A stretch of 64,000 bases of DNA from positions 15,128,001-15,192,000 of the forward strand of contig OZ234494.1 of NCBI GenBank assembly GCA_965153455.1, in the 5' to 3' direction. The translations under genes were made by a program, and so were the position numbers. Shown piece after piece: positions 1 through 13,995 of the stretch. The notes beneath the pieces were generated by a model. That model had not been told where the DNA came from. It searched no databases and worked only from the letters and a program-made list of their open reading frames with translations. This DNA comes from Sphagnum compactum (lineage: Eukaryota > Bryophyta > Sphagnopsida > Sphagnales). Every line of letters begins with the position of its first letter. Within the stretch, counting starts at the first letter, position 1.

Positions 1-2617
1 ATTATTTCTTAGGCATAATGCACATCACGTTTATGAAAAAAAGGAAGAGTTTTGAAATATTTGGTGTGAAAATTTTAAGGACAACTCTAAAAAAATTTAT
101 AAGATTTGGTGTCAATCTCATAAAAAGGTTGACAATTTAGGAGGTTTACAAGTTGTCATAGCAATGGCCAATTATAGTTTTGGGCTCCAATAGCCAAGAA
201 ACCACAAAATATTTTGATTCCAAAAATGTTCACGATCAAGAAAAATTTAGGAATATAATTGATATACATCATACTCATATACATCATTGAAATAAGTGGA
301 ATATCAAATAGTTTGTTTCCCTTATTTAAATTCATAATTTTTTTAAAAGTTCAAAATAATTAATTTTAAATAAGATAATTCCAAGTTCAAATATATTTTA
401 TATAAGTTAGTTTTAAATCACTAGGTATTTTAAATGTATATGTCCTTGAAGATATCCTATTTCCCAACTTCAAGTCCAAAATGCTTGTAATGTTGAAATG
501 TTATAAACCCAAGTGGATTTGTTATCTTTAGTTAAAGGCAAATCCGAATAATCAAATTAGGATTGTTTGGGGGTCATGAGCATTTTGAAACTAAAAAATT
601 ACCACGTTGCCCTAAAAAAACATTTTAATCCTATTGAATTCAAAGTTGTTAAAATATTAAACAAACAATTTTCAACTTTTGTAAATTATTTGGTGGTTTT
701 GATCATTTTCAAAAAGAAAGGATTACACATTTACTTATGTCACTTGTTAGTCATGCATTCACTATTATAAGTTAATAATACTATAATACAAGGGCGGCTT
801 CAACACATCTTTGCCAATTAGTTAATTAATTTTAAAAATTCAACTTCAAAAAGAAAAGTTTCAGCAAGGTTTTCATTTTCCTTCACTTTTTTTTTTGAGA
901 AGTAATTTTTAAAACTATGGTAGTTATGTTAATCAAAATAAAACATCAAGGAAAGGAGGGTACATTCAGAAGTGAGAAACCTTTGACAATTTCAAAGATG
1001 ATTGAAAGTTTTAATTGAATTTCATTTTAAATTTGAAACTAACATGCTACACATTTTTGAACAAGTTTTGGTGAACCATTTGGTTTGGATTTTGTTATAA
1101 ATCCTTTGATTAATGTTGGGGGCTATTAGTTTTAATATTTTTCCAAAGCATATATTTTTAGAGTTGATTGTCAATTGTCAATGGTCAAGTGATGGTGGTC
1201 AATATGTATTCTTGCACATATGTCATGTTGTGTGCCACTCCACCCTTGCAATTACAACAAAATGAAACCCTTAATGAATGAATGTGTTCAATGGCAAAGT
1301 TGTATATAAAATTGTAATCTCATTGATGTCATAGTATTTGGAAATATGCCATATGAAATGTTGCACTTTGTGTGAATTTTTGGAGTGCCATGTTGAGAAT
1401 CAATTGGAAACAAAAGACAACATGTTGTAAAAATGCCAACATGTTACAAGAATATGGCACAAATTTTGAAAGGTAAGGAATCAACAAAATTAGCCTAAGC
1501 CTCACAATTTTTTAGAAAATAAAAATAAAAGATTTGCAACTTCATGAAAAGCAAAAGCTTTCTTAACTTTTAAAACATTTGTACTTTAATCTTGTTTCAA
1601 ACATTTAGAAATAATGGAATATGGTCATGTCATGTATTAATGCACATACTAATAAATTAAAAATTTGAACATGAAAATTTTGAAAATAATAAATGCTAAG
1701 CACATTCAATGTTATAAAGTTTTGTTAATAAACATTCATTTATAAGGTTAAATGAAAATAATGGGAGCTTATGAAAATTGATGGCCTTGATTGTTACAAA
1801 TCAATTTGCATAATGGGAGCTTTTTATTTTGTTTAAATTGTCTATTTTCTTCTTTTGTTAAGAAATAGAATTTCACGATTTAAGTGGCAACAAAACTTTA
1901 ATGCATGTGGTAATATAAATGTTAGTAGACTAATTTCCCTCAATGGCAAGGTTCCTTCCTTTTGTAGACTTAACAAAGATGGGTGTGTGTAATAATTTAA
2001 GTTTGGTAGGACATGCTTCTGTCTTCCTATGTGCAAATTATCATCATAATTGAAAAACCAATTGGACTTATCTAATTTGAAGGCATTGTCCAAGATATTC
2101 ACCATTGTTTTTACATCCATTTATGAATCGTGAAGGTTGTTTGTTTGTCATGTTGAAATATCCCACACCCTGGCACTTCTTGGTATGCTCTTGGTATTGT
2201 TTCAAATCCTTCAATGAATAGGGTGCACTAAGTTGTTTTCACAATGTTTTGACATATGGTGGTGAAATTATTGAATTTTTCATTGAAATTCATTTTAAAT
2301 CAAAACTATAATTATAACAAAATTTGGGTGTGCTTTTGGTATTGATGAAAGGCCTTTAGTCAATAGGATTTAATGAAGGAAAACTGGAAAATTGTAGACT
2401 TAAGGTGGCGGAAATATTGAAATTTGAGTAGTTTTTGTCATTAAAAATTCAATTAAATTTTTAAAATGGTTTTGGAAGGAAAAATTAGTTGGGTAGCCAG
2501 TTCACATTTAGGTCAATGACATAGGTTACATTTGTTATTACTGAAAAAAATTAATCTTTATTTCATGGCATTTTGCTCATGAAAATTAATGGCCTTGATT
2601 GGTATAAATTCACATGT
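1..2617. other. AT-rich intergenic DNA, no gene recognised
   Basis: Very AT-rich sequence with no ORF longer than about 90 codons and no recognisable domain or splice structure. CpG and the CHG trinucleotides CAG and CTG are scarce, as expected for old methylated transposon DNA. It holds one copy of a dispersed repeat (about 2391-2560) described separately. I see nothing else in it. Confidence 0.6.
2391..2560 (+). repeat. Dispersed repeat, copy 1 of 3
   Basis: Shares an ordered series of words with 47105-47240 (same strand) and 18660-18815 (opposite strand): a run about a completed colour of 'aatattgaaatttga', then 'attgggtagcca', then a stretch reading 'gttcacactt.ggccaatgacacatgcc' with substitutions. 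The copies have clearly diverged. It could be part of an LTR or other transposon; its ends were not determined. Confidence 0.5.
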
Positions 2618-3031
2618 TTTGTTACCCAAATTTTGTCTGTAATGTGATAGAACCTGACAAGTCAATAGGTAGTTCATTGAACAAGTAGTTATGAATAGGT
2701 AGTTAGTTTTGATTATTTTTTTAATATCTGTACTAATAAATTATTGATTAAATGGTTTGATTTAAACTAATTAAATTTGAAATAACAAATATATAAAAAA
2801 GGAAGGACAATGAAAAGAATAATGGAATTACAATTTTTACTTTTAGATTTGTTTTGTAATTTTGCAACTTGTGAATACAATTCTCATTTGGAGTTTTGAT
2901 TTATACATAAAATTTTGAAATTTCATTTGAATGTACATGTTGTTGGGATCAAAATCTATTTATGGGAATAAAAAATTACAAGAACCTAGGTGGGAGTTAG
3001 CAAAAATCCCATTCACATTTGGCAACCATGT
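2618..3031 (+). repeat. Left LTR of the Ty3 element
   Basis: Matches 15530-15949 along its length in the same order: 'gacaagtcaataggtagtt', 'tttgaaataacaa', a long shared block around 'acttttagatttgtttt', 'tttggagttttgattta', 'tgttgttgggatcaa' and 'aaaaatcccatt'. Substitutions and small indels are spread throughout, so the insertion is old. The exact first and last bases are uncertain by several bases. Confidence 0.85.
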
Positions 3032-3033
3032 AA

Positions 3034-3050
3034 TGGATCAGAATTGCAAG
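3034..3050 (+). other. Probable primer-binding site
   Basis: Just after the left LTR the sequence reads TGGATCAGAATT. This resembles the plant initiator-Met-tRNA primer-binding site TGGTATCAGAGC with one deletion and one G-to-A change. Its place directly inside the LTR supports the call. The match is imperfect. Confidence 0.5.
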
Positions 3051-6000
3051 CATTAATGCTTGTAATCTCTAGTTTGAATCACATTTCTTTTATATAAATT
3101 AAATTTTTATGTGCAATTTCAAGTCTAAGTTTCTTAGAGGATAATTTTTTAAATTTTGTTTTGAAAACTATTAAGGAATAAATATAACTATTGTAAAATT
3201 TTTGAAAAAAAATTGGACATCTTATCTATTAAAGAGGTTGTTTCTAATTTTTAGTTGTTGGGTGAAACTAATTTGGTTTTGTATTTATAAACGATGCATA
3301 AATTATCCTAAAACCTGTTGATTTCAAGAAATGTCAAAGGTAGTTACAATAAATCTTAAGAAACAATTAGAACATGTTAAACATCAATCTATATCAGAAC
3401 ATGCACAAATGCAAGATGAACAACAAGTGCAACCAACATTAAAAAAAGAACCATTTTTTAAATCAAAGAGCTTTCAATGAGATGTTGTTTCCAATTACGT
3501 CCAACTACAAATTTTTAATTTTTTAAATAAAAAAACTAAATAAATTGAGCTACTAACAAAATTGGTCAATAGTTGAAAATGGTCGTCAATTGGGGGACCA
3601 CTCTATGCAAGTGGTTTACATTGACAACTTTCCTAGTTGACTTTCAGTTGAAAGGTTGACTACTATTATGACGTCATCAAACGTCTCTCTACCCTTGGGT
3701 GATGTTGCATCATCACAAGTCAAGCCTTCAATTATTTTGGTAATCTGGTTTTTAGTTCAATGATAATTTACATTAATGGATTGATGAGATGCAAGATACA
3801 TCTACAAATTTGGGCATTTTGTTATTTTATTATAGTTAACTCTCAATTTCACAATGGGGCGATTTTTTTTCTTAAGTAGTTTACAACTCATTCAAAGTTG
3901 GAGATTTTAAAAACATCACAACTACCTTACCAACTTTGATTTTGGGGGGAAAAAACGACTCGACACCCAAGCACCAAATTTGAAAAGGTACTACAATATT
4001 TCAAAACCTTTAAAAGACTATAATAACCTAGGTTAAATAACATACCTAGTTTAAATTTATATATATGTTATTATCTCACCTAAATGAATATAACATAGGT
4101 CTATACCACTATTATGTATAAATCATAAGTTATTATCAATATTAATAATATTATAAACCATTATTCATTAATAAATATTATTCATATTGACATTAATGTA
4201 TATTAATATTATAATGGATTATATGTATTATATGTTGATGTATTAATATAAAAATAGTAACTATCATCAATTATATGATTAATTATAAATAATGAAATAA
4301 TTTACAATTAAATGTAAAATAATATTGAATAATTTTTTTAAATCATTATTAACCCAAAAATTATATATTAGAAATAATAATAATATATAACATTGTTATT
4401 ATTGTGTACTAGTAAAATTCAATTATCAATATTAGTATAACATAGCTAATGAGTAGGGTAGACACGCCTATAACCAAACATCTATCATAGTTTTGAAGTT
4501 TCTTGTCCTTTTGGGAAAAAAGTTCATGACCATGGGTGAACCAAATGAAAATTTACAATTTTTTTGGACCTCCAAAAACAAAAGAACAACAACAACAAGG
4601 AAGAAGAGGATGAACTTGTTCAAGAAGGAAAAAAACATCTTGACTTCCTTATTTTCAAATATCATGTCTTCCTCTTTCTTGCTTGTTTTGAACAATTTAA
4701 AAAGTTGTGAGAATGCCATCTAAAGTTTTACAACACCTTTTTGAAATGCAAAGCCAATAGAGTGACGTTCAAAGATTTTAAGTTCCAAAACACAAATTGT
4801 TCATGTGTCAATCCACATGCCCATGACACCCTTCACTTGCAAAGGGCCTAACTTCTTCATTCCTTCATTGATTTGAGATTTTTTTGTTGCTATGAATGTG
4901 CTAGGTGAAGGTTACAAAATATTTTTGAACTCCAAAGGCAACAAAATAATGTACAAAGATTTATAAATATTTTTCCTTAAGTTATCAACATGTTTATTCA
5001 AGTAGTTCCAACTAAATTGTAATTAAATTACAATTAAGATGCAACTAAAATGTTTATCCCATATTCTTTGTCATATGTTTCAAGTTTGCAAACTATGTAA
5101 GTTGATGCACAAATCGTATTTAAAAAACAAGTGGTACACTTGGTATGAGCCAATTAAAATGGTTTGAGCCTAGAAACCAAACCAAAAATAATGTTCACAT
5201 GTCAAAATATTATTGGATGCAAGATTGACAATCTAGACTGATTCCATTTATAAGAATTATTTAAATATTAAAATAGTCTATCATTGCCATGTGTCATTGT
5301 CTTTTTAATCCATGTGTCAAAATATCCTCCTTCTTTGAATTGGACGACTCATATAAATTCATTTAAAATTTTTAATATTGAATATTGAAATACAAAATTG
5401 GTGGCATCATGAAATGTCACTAGATGAAGTTCATCCACCCTATAGCTCAAGTTGAAAACAATCTTCAACTATAATAGTTGATGTAGTGCTAACACATGGG
5501 TGACATTTTTAACTACAAAATCATTTTCAACTTGTACTTGTCGATTGCCATGGTTTCCAATTGCAATTAATAGATTTTAGTTTCAAATAAAAGGTTCCAA
5601 TTAAGTTTGTGGTTTTCAATTACAAATTATAGTTGAAAAAGAGTTGGAAATGTAGCTGGAAAAAGGGGGTTTTCCTTCTAGTACAATGGGAAATAAATTA
5701 GTGAATGCACCAATCATGGAGGTAGCACAATGAATAAAAACTGACATTCAACATCAAATTTTAGCTAAACATATTTTGTACGATGAATTAACCATACCTT
5801 CAAACACTCACCAAACGACACCACAAATTTCATCCCAACAATACTCACAACGGTGGCAATAATAAAGATGTCCAAAATATTGATAAAGTTGTTTCAATGT
5901 GATTGTGGTGGCGATTTGCAACCCTTAATTATTTCATACCCAAAATAAGTGTACCAACATAAACAACAATTTCTACTAGGTTACAAAATATTGAATTAAA

Positions 6001-6179
6001 TCCCAACATCAATTTGGTGACAACAAATTAAAAAAATGGAACAAATCCAACTTACAAACTGGTTTGGCAACATTACATCGATTGAAGACCTAATCAATCA
6101 GCTTCCATGCCATGTTTGGAATTGGTTGTGCTTTGAGCAATACCAACTACATTTCAACAAGGGTCAATACACCAACATG

Positions 6180-6330
6180 CCACCTGGCCAACCAGAGTAG
6201 TTCATGGTCAAGGAGAAAGGTTACAAGTTCTTGAAAACACATTGGTTTCATGAATAAATCTTGGTGTTGAAACTATAACTTGTTCATATTGTCAACATGT
6301 GGGACATTAATTGAAACATTGCCCATTTGT
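6180..6330 (+). pseudogene. gag remnant with CCHC zinc knuckle
   Basis: Translation of 6281-6322 gives C-S-Y-C-Q-H-V-G-H-stop-L-K-H-C, the CX2CX4HX4C spacing of retroviral-type gag zinc knuckles, which bind the element's RNA. All four metal ligands are present. The codon after His is TAA where a CAA or CGA is likely to have stood, which fits C-to-T decay. The surrounding gag is too degraded to delimit. Confidence 0.7.
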
Positions 6331-9089
6331 TGATGATAAATTAAAACAATTCTTGAAAGATGAATTGATGAATGCTCATCAACCTACTATCCCAAGAACT
6401 ACAACCAAATTACCCAATGTACATATGCAAGGAACTCAAATCATGTACTTAATTTTTGGTCACATTATAATACCAATTTACTATCAACTAGTTTGGCAAC
6501 CACCTTTACACCATTTGTACCAAGTTGGACCAATGTTTTTCCTACATCTACCCATGTAGTATAATGTCATACACCCTTACATACTTCTAGATCCTAGTCT
6601 CTATCCAACATATCCTATTAGAACCAAAGGATTTGATATTTTGGTCTCTAGGAATCACATAAATTATGTACTTAGATATGCGTACACAATACCAACACCA
6701 CATAGTGTTGGTGACCAACATATTATAGTGGTTCAACCATTCATGAACAAATATAGAAGACCTATTCAACAATAGGTCATGGCCTTAATGACAACCACTA
6801 CACCAATTAACATTGAGATGCATCAAATCGGTGACAAATTTTCCACACATGCACCAAGAAAAATCTTTGTTCATCATCCACTGAATGGAGGACAACTTGG
6901 AGATTCACCTAGATGAAGTTCACCTAGAGGATATCCATTTGGAGGACCACCATTTAGTCCACATGTTAAATCAAATGGATCCAGTCAACACCTAATCCAC
7001 GAATGTTTATGCCACCATGGTTTCCATCAATTATTGCACGACATGTATAAGAGCAAGCAACCAAACTGCCCATACAAGAAGTTACAATATCCAACCTATG
7101 TGAAAAACCTTGACCCGAATGCTCACATTAAAGTATTGAAGAAGGCCATTAAAGATAATGGTGAAACCATGGAAGTTGACATCATTAACATGTTTGATTT
7201 CACTTTCAAAAATAATATTTTTGAATGGAATAATTATTATTTTTCAAGATCATCCAAGTTGTACATTTGAAAAATTGGATCAAGCCTTTTGCAAATGGTT
7301 TTGAACTATGAAAATGACGAAAAGGTCTATATTCAACTACAAAACATTCAACAACAAACTATTGAATGAGTGAAGGTTTATCAGGAAATATGTTTGTTGA
7401 AGTTAAAAAATTATTTACATGTTAAGGTGACATATGTTTACTTTACCATTGTTTTCAAGGTAGGCTTACATTGCCTTACTTACAATTAGCAACAACTAGT
7501 GTGAAGGGAGATACCTTGATTGAACATAAAAAAACTACATTAGTTTGTGAAGAAAGTGGGCTTGTTAGTGTGGATTACAATATTTTGTTTCCCACACTAG
7601 GGTTTAAGCATGATAGAGTATGGCAAAAAATTAATCTTCAAAAAAATTTAATTTTCAAAATATTTTTTTTCAACATTAACATTTAAAAGGATATTAAAAA
7701 CCTATTTAAATTGCACTTTGATATCATATAACACTTCATTGAATTTATTATAAGCTGAACATAAACTTTGAAGAATTTTTATACAAGAAAGTGGATGAAA
7801 AACATCTTCTACTTAAATTGGTTGGTTATTCAAAATTTCCAAAATACTTTTACATTAAAAATTTGATAGATTAGGACTATAATATGAAAAGTTGAAAGTA
7901 TATCCATACACATTAGGCCTTTATCAACTTGAAAGTATGATAATTATAATCAATGTTTTACTTGAACATGTACTTGCTACAACTTTATTTTGTAGAAATG
8001 TGACACATATTTTCTAGTACTTGCATTTCAAAAAATGTATTTGAATGCATATTAAAACATGTGGTTTTTCAATATTTTGCAATGAAGTCAAATCACTTTA
8101 TAAATGATTGATTGTTGACTTAAATAATATTCATTGATTCAATATATGAAATTTTATGAATATTTGCCCAAAAAATAGCAAGTGTTTATAACTAACATAC
8201 TTTACCATGCTTATGCCCACCATAGACTAATGTAGTAATAAAACTAGTAGTACTTGTTATAGTTAAATCCACTTCAACTTGTATTAATTGTGGTAAAACA
8301 AGTCATATTTTTATACTTATCATAGTTGAAAGAGAAAGGTACTAGTAATACCAATTGCCACAGTTAAATTTAGAATATTAGGAGTAGGAGTCATTATGCA
8401 ACCTCCTAAACTTGTTAGGATACCCTTGTGTTATTCTTGTATCAATATGAAGATTTCATGAGGAAGGTTGAAATATAGGACATGTTTAAAACCAAACTAA
8501 TATATCCTATTACAATAGCCTATTAAAGTTGTTAAAGCCTACCATTACCTAAGCCTGTTAAAGTTGTTAATGTTCCAATTAATGTACTAACTATTATAAC
8601 TAGCACAATCAATTACCATAAAAATAGGTGTTGAAAGATTGATAATTAGTCAAATCCAAAGGAACAAATGATTAACAAATGGAAAGAATGTTTACGTGAT
8701 TCATTTGTTGAAACCATAAGACAACTACAACGTGATGAAAATAACATTTACAACCAACTATGACTTCAAATGAAACGTTACAATCTAATTGGGCAAGATT
8801 ATTTGGAACTACTAAGGCTATTCAATTGGTTGGAAGTAATCAAACCAATGAAATTTTTTCAAAACTAGTGACATCAAAATAATGACAAAAAAAAAATCTT
8901 TGGAAGAAATATTGAAGGATATTAGCACACAAAATTTCAAGACCAACTATATTATCAACTTAGGACAAATGTTGTGGTAATATTTGACATTAAATGTTAC
9001 ATTTTCAACCTAGTACCATCAAAACCTATTTCACTTAAACCTATAGTTGCTTTAGTAGTAATTGATCTTTAGATGGTAGTTATACAAGT

Positions 9090-9465
9090 TCAAGTAGGAA
9101 AGAATTTCATTAAGCGTATTCTTTTAAATGGTGGTTTTAAAATCAATACCATTATTTAAAAACTACATATGTATTTAAGGTTATCAAAACCAAACAAACA
9201 CCATATAATCTACACATGGCAGATTAAACCATTACTAAACCTAAAGGTTTAATCAAAGATCTTAAATTTTTTGTTCATGGAATTTGTATGGTTACCTTCA
9301 TTGTCATACAAAGTAATGTATTAGATTCAAATTATTCTATGTTGTTAAGTCATCCTTGGCTCAAAGATGATAAAATATCTCATGATTGGGGTAGTAATAC
9401 CATTATTATCAAGGGAATCAATACGATTAAAACCATACCTATTACCAAAAAACTATGAGTATATA
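9090..9465 (+). pseudogene. Retropepsin-like protease remnant of the Ty3 element
   Basis: The plus-strand frame shows the layout of plant Ty3 aspartic proteases: an N-terminal strand (I-Q-V-Q-V-G-K-N), the active-site region reading L-N-G-G where D-G-G or D-S-G is expected, a flap-like segment, and the downstream block S-M-L-L-S-H-P-W-L-K-D-D-K followed by H-D-W-G. The catalytic Asp codon now reads AAT, consistent with deamination on the opposite strand. There are in-frame stops. The family assignment is good; the protein is dead. Confidence 0.7.
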
Positions 9466-10061
9466 TTAAGTGACTTGAAGTGCTAGTTTGTTATGATTCC
9501 CATTATGGAATATTTGATGAAGATAAAGATTAGATGTTCGCTACAGAACCAAAATTGTTTTAAATAGGAACAATAATTTTACCTAAACCAACTAGGTTAG
9601 AATATGCAGTTATTTCTATTCCATCAATAGACATTAGGTTAGTTGAACAAGTACTTGATGTACATGTTCAACAAATTTTTTTTGTTACTTATTCAAATAA
9701 TTATATTTCATGATACTTTTAAGGAACATTTACCAGATACATTTTTCCAACCTGAAGGGGGGAGAAATGGCAATTGATGATACACTTGCTTGTGAAAAAA
9801 TTCAAAATCTATGCATTGTAGGCTAGATTATCATAAAAGAAGGATAATTGTCAAAAGTCAATATGGGCATTTAAAAAAACTATAACATGTGAAGGTGAAT
9901 GCTTCATTTGAACCAGTTATTTCTATGAAATTGGTCAAATTACTCAAGGAATTCAAAGATACTTTTGTTTGGACCTATAAAGATTTGAAGAGGATACCAC
10001 CCAAAATAACTATACACCAAATCAAATTGGATACATTGATATTACTTGTTCATCAAGCAAG

Positions 10062-13000
10062 CATTAGTAGAAAAGCCCCCCATTTGCAACTATGTCTCCA
10101 ATTACATTTCAACTACAAAACATAATTGAAAGGAACAAACGTAATTGCAAAGTACTTTTTGAAAACTAGAAAATGTTTTTTTCAACTACAAACCAGAAAA
10201 ATTGACAAATACAAATTGAAAATGGCATTTTACTTGAACACCACAACAAGAGCCACTACCTATCATTTCAGTTGTAAATCGCGTACCACTATAGTCAAGA
10301 ATTGTTTTCAATTGCTCTCAACTAGTAGATGAACCTCATCCACTAATTGGGCATGATGTCATCCAAAAATTTAGTTGCAATTTGGATTAGGTTACAACTA
10401 TGTAAGTTCAACATTTGGCCAATGGTTTGGTGACGTGCGACACATTCACAATGTTGACACATGGCACATTCACAAAGTTCAAGGTCAATGAATAGTTAAA
10501 TGACACATGGCATGTTCACAAAGTTTGGGTCAACAAATAATTAAATGACATGTTGCACACCCACATCCATAGGCTAGGCTGTGTGGTGCTTGAACATTGG
10601 CTACTTAGCCTAAACATGGGTTAAATCTAAACCTAAAAACTTAGGCTAAACTTAAATGTAGGCCATTTAACTTAGGCTTAAACTAGGGCCCAACCTAAAC
10701 ACTTACATTAGGCCTAGACTTAAGCCACATGACATTTAACAAATGAAATCCTGTTTGATTTGGTTTAACCTTTAGGGTTGGAGCTTTTTGATTGGCTCAT
10801 CCCAAATGGATTTTACATTTTCATGATTATTATGTTTTCCCAACAATCCTAATGGATTCGTATATATAGTTTGAATTCTTCGATCAGAACCCAAACAATA
10901 TGGGATAAACATTTTAGTTTTAATTCAGTTGTAACTTAGTTGCAACCTCATTGCAACTCTTATAGTTGTAATTTAGTTGCAACCAAATTACAAACTTAGT
11001 TGGGCCTACAAGTTTAGTTAGGCCTACACATCAACTAATAATCTATCTAGCTTAGGTCTAATTAGTTACATTAATTATTTCTGATAATTATTAATCAACC
11101 ATTTTTAATTGTATAGTTATATCATTTTAAAGTAAATATATTATTATCATTTACTATAATATGAATTTTAATTTTAAAATTATGAAAAATTAAATGTAAG
11201 TAATTAATTAATATTATTCAATATATTAAATTTACTAATTTGTTATAACTTTTTATTAACATTTCATAAAACAAATAATTTTTAAAAAAATGCAAACTCA
11301 ATAATATTTTTTAATGATATTTTCATTATATTTTTATAATGTGGCGATAATTAATAATTTGCTACATTACAACAACGACATTAATAATATTATTATAACT
11401 AATAGTTAGGCTAGGTTATGTGTACGGTTATTATTATTCATATTGTTACATAACTTGTAATAATTGTTATGAACAAATATAACAAATATGAAATAAATTT
11501 TAAACAATATTTCAAAGAATATAATAGTGTTAAAATAATAATAATTTTAAATACATCATAATATATTAAATATCCTTACTAACTATTTTGATGATTAAAA
11601 TAATTAAATAATTAAATAATAATGAAATCTGGAAAATAAATTAAAAATTTTAAAAATAATTGGAACTAATAGGAACATTAGAATAAACATGAGAATTCCA
11701 AATATATATTAATTATGTATCATTACTTGATTTGTTGGAAACTAACATTTGATTTACATAGAAATAATAAATTATGTATATTGAATAAAAATTATTACAA
11801 ACTTATTCTCAAAATTTTCTGACATTTCATTTAAAAATATATTTGCATCATACATAACTATTCATTTACACAAGTGTTATTTACATGTAGTTTGATGTTT
11901 AATAATTTTTATTACAATTTAAAAAATAAAGATATCATGTGTATAAAAATGAATAAACATTAAAATTCCACAAAATCATTATTTATGTATCATGATATGT
12001 TATAAATTGGAATTTGATCCACAGAAAAATAATAAATCATATGTACTGAACATGGACACTATTACAAACTTATATTCCATAATGTCCATAAATTTTATGT
12101 TAAAATTAAAGTTTACCATTTATATGCACAAAAAATACTCATCAAAGATGACCATTCATTTATATGAAAACAATTACATGTAATTTAATAATTAATGAAC
12201 TATTATCGAAAATTTAAATATATATTAAGGCATCATATGTATAAAAATAAATAAACATTAAAGTTTCATAAACAATTAATTATACATCATTACTTGATTT
12301 GTTGTAAACTAACATTTGATTTATATATAAGTAATAAATTATGTATATTGAACATAAAGTATTAAAAATATATATTTCAAAATTTCTTTAAACTTTATTG
12401 TGAAATTAAATTCTAAATATTTATATCCACAAAAAAAGTTGCATCATATAGAACTATTCATTTACACAAATATAATTTACATATAGTTTTATGTTTAATG
12501 AAAATTTATTACAATTAAAAAAAAACATAATGTGTATATAAATGAATAGAAAATAAAGTTCCAAAAAATCAATAATTATGTATCATTACGTGATATGTTG
12601 TAAATTAAAATTAATCTACATATAACTAATAAATTATATATTTTGAACATACACATTATTACAAATTTATATATAAGAATTTCATTGAAATTTATTTTTA
12701 AATTAAAATTCACTATTATATGCATAAATATAATTAAAATGTAATATAACGTTATCATAATTTTAAATAAATATTAATATATTATATGTATAAAATTAAA
12801 GTCACCAATTAGTTGTCAAACCTAGTCGAGAAGGATAGTTACAACAAACTTACAAATAAGATTGCATTTCATCCATTCTTTAAGACATTTTATCTTCCAT
12901 ATATGTGTGTAGATGGTGTGACCAAAATAGTTGAACAATAATAAATGCTTTGACTATGTGCCAACTATAGAGGCTTAGATGCCAAAAATATTCCAAAAAT

Positions 13001-13267
13001 GGTGCCTTAAGTGAAACATGCTTCACAGTGTTTATCAACATAGTTGGGGATTCAATTTGGAGACATTGTTGATGTTGAGAATATTTGACAAATGACCACC
13101 TAGTTGAAAATGCTTTCAACAAAATACTAATATAGTAAATGAGGTGACTTAATTAGTAATTGACATAATTTTGATTAAATTTATAAATAAATCTTAGTTG
13201 CAACATAGTTATAAATGACATGTGCAATGAAATCTTTTTGGTTAAAAAGGGGCATTTTCTACTAGTG
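10062..13267. mobile_element. CACTA (En/Spm) transposon, non-autonomous or decayed
   Basis: The left end begins CATTAGTAGAAAAGCCCC. The right end, read inward on the other strand, begins CACTAGTAGAAAATGCCCC. These are imperfect terminal inverted repeats of CACTA type; the first base triplet has one C-to-T change on the left. AAG stands directly before (10059-10061) and after (13268-13270), the 3-bp target duplication of this superfamily. Removing the element plus one AAG rejoins the flanking RT reading frame. The 3206-bp interior is extremely AT-rich, has no recognisable transposase and contains a roughly 295-bp tandem array (about 11680-12790). Confidence 0.88.
11680..12790. repeat. Tandem array of about 295-bp units inside the CACTA element
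   Basis: The landmark 'catta(c/t)(t/g)tgat(t)tgttg' following 'ttat(g/a)(t/c)at' recurs at 11721, 11991, 12288 and 12584. Each is followed by similar blocks (anchors such as 'aataaattatgtat.ttgaa', 'attacaaactta' and 'cattcatttacac') in the same order. Spacings are 270, 297 and 296 bp, giving about four degenerate units. Confidence 0.7.
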
Positions 13268-13532
13268 AAGGTATTGGTTAAACCCCAAGTATGTAGCTAT
13301 TGTCAAATAAGACACAAACAAAATACTTGTTGCAAGTTTCATTAAACTTGTTGAAGAAGTTATTTCGTTATCACCAATAGTTATAATGCTTAAAAAAATG
13401 GCAAACTAAGGATTTCTATGGATTTTAAAAAGCTAAATGCTACCACAAATAAAGATCCATATCCTTTTTTTTTTTACTAATGAAGTTATAAATATTGTCG
13501 TTGGACATGAACTTTATACTTTTTAAAACGTT

Positions 13533-13808
13533 TTTTCTAGATTCCATCAAATTTTAATAACACGTGAGGATCAATACAACATTATTTTTGTTAAATACTA
13601 GGGGCTTTCATATGGGTTGTAATGCTTTTTTTGTGGTAAAAAATGGACCATCTACTTATCAAAGGGGTAGTTTTCTAGATACTATCAAAATTTAATAACA
13701 CATGAGGATCAATACAAAATTATTTTTGTTAAATATTAAGGGCTTTCATATGGGTTGTAATGTCTTTTGTGGTAAAAAAATGGACCATCTATTTATCAAA
13801 GGCGTGGT
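13533..13808 (+). repeat. Tandem duplication of 138 bp within the RT remnant
   Basis: The segment 13533-13670 is repeated at 13671-13808 with about ten differences. Shared blocks include 'ttttctagat', 'tgaggatcaatacaa', 'attatttttgttaaata' and 'ggctttcatatgggttgtaa'. It encodes the RT region around G-F-H-M-G twice. The duplication is tandem and direct. Confidence 0.85.
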
Positions 13809-13950
13809 TACAAAATATTTCAATGAATACATTAATGTGAAAATATTTTTTGATGACTTTACTAATTTTGGTGACATGTCTACCCATATAAAGAAATTCA
13901 ATAAGTGTTTCGTGAAGTGTAGAAAGTTTGGCATATAATCTATTAATTCG

Positions 13951-13995
13951 CTTAGTCTGTCTGTGACAGGGCGTTCTGCACACAGACAGACTAAG
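13951..13995. repeat. Perfect 15-bp inverted repeat (hairpin)
   Basis: CTTAGTCTGTCTGTG at 13951-13965 is the exact reverse complement of CACAGACAGACTAAG at 13981-13995, with a 15-base loop. It lies at the left edge of the GC-rich insertion. A related word, cacagacaga, recurs near its right edge (about 14647). Confidence 0.9.

Noticed and set aside
4468-4723. Overlapping 76-83-codon ORFs on both strands
   Set aside because: They lie in the gag-proximal part of the dead Ty3 element, are low-complexity and match nothing.
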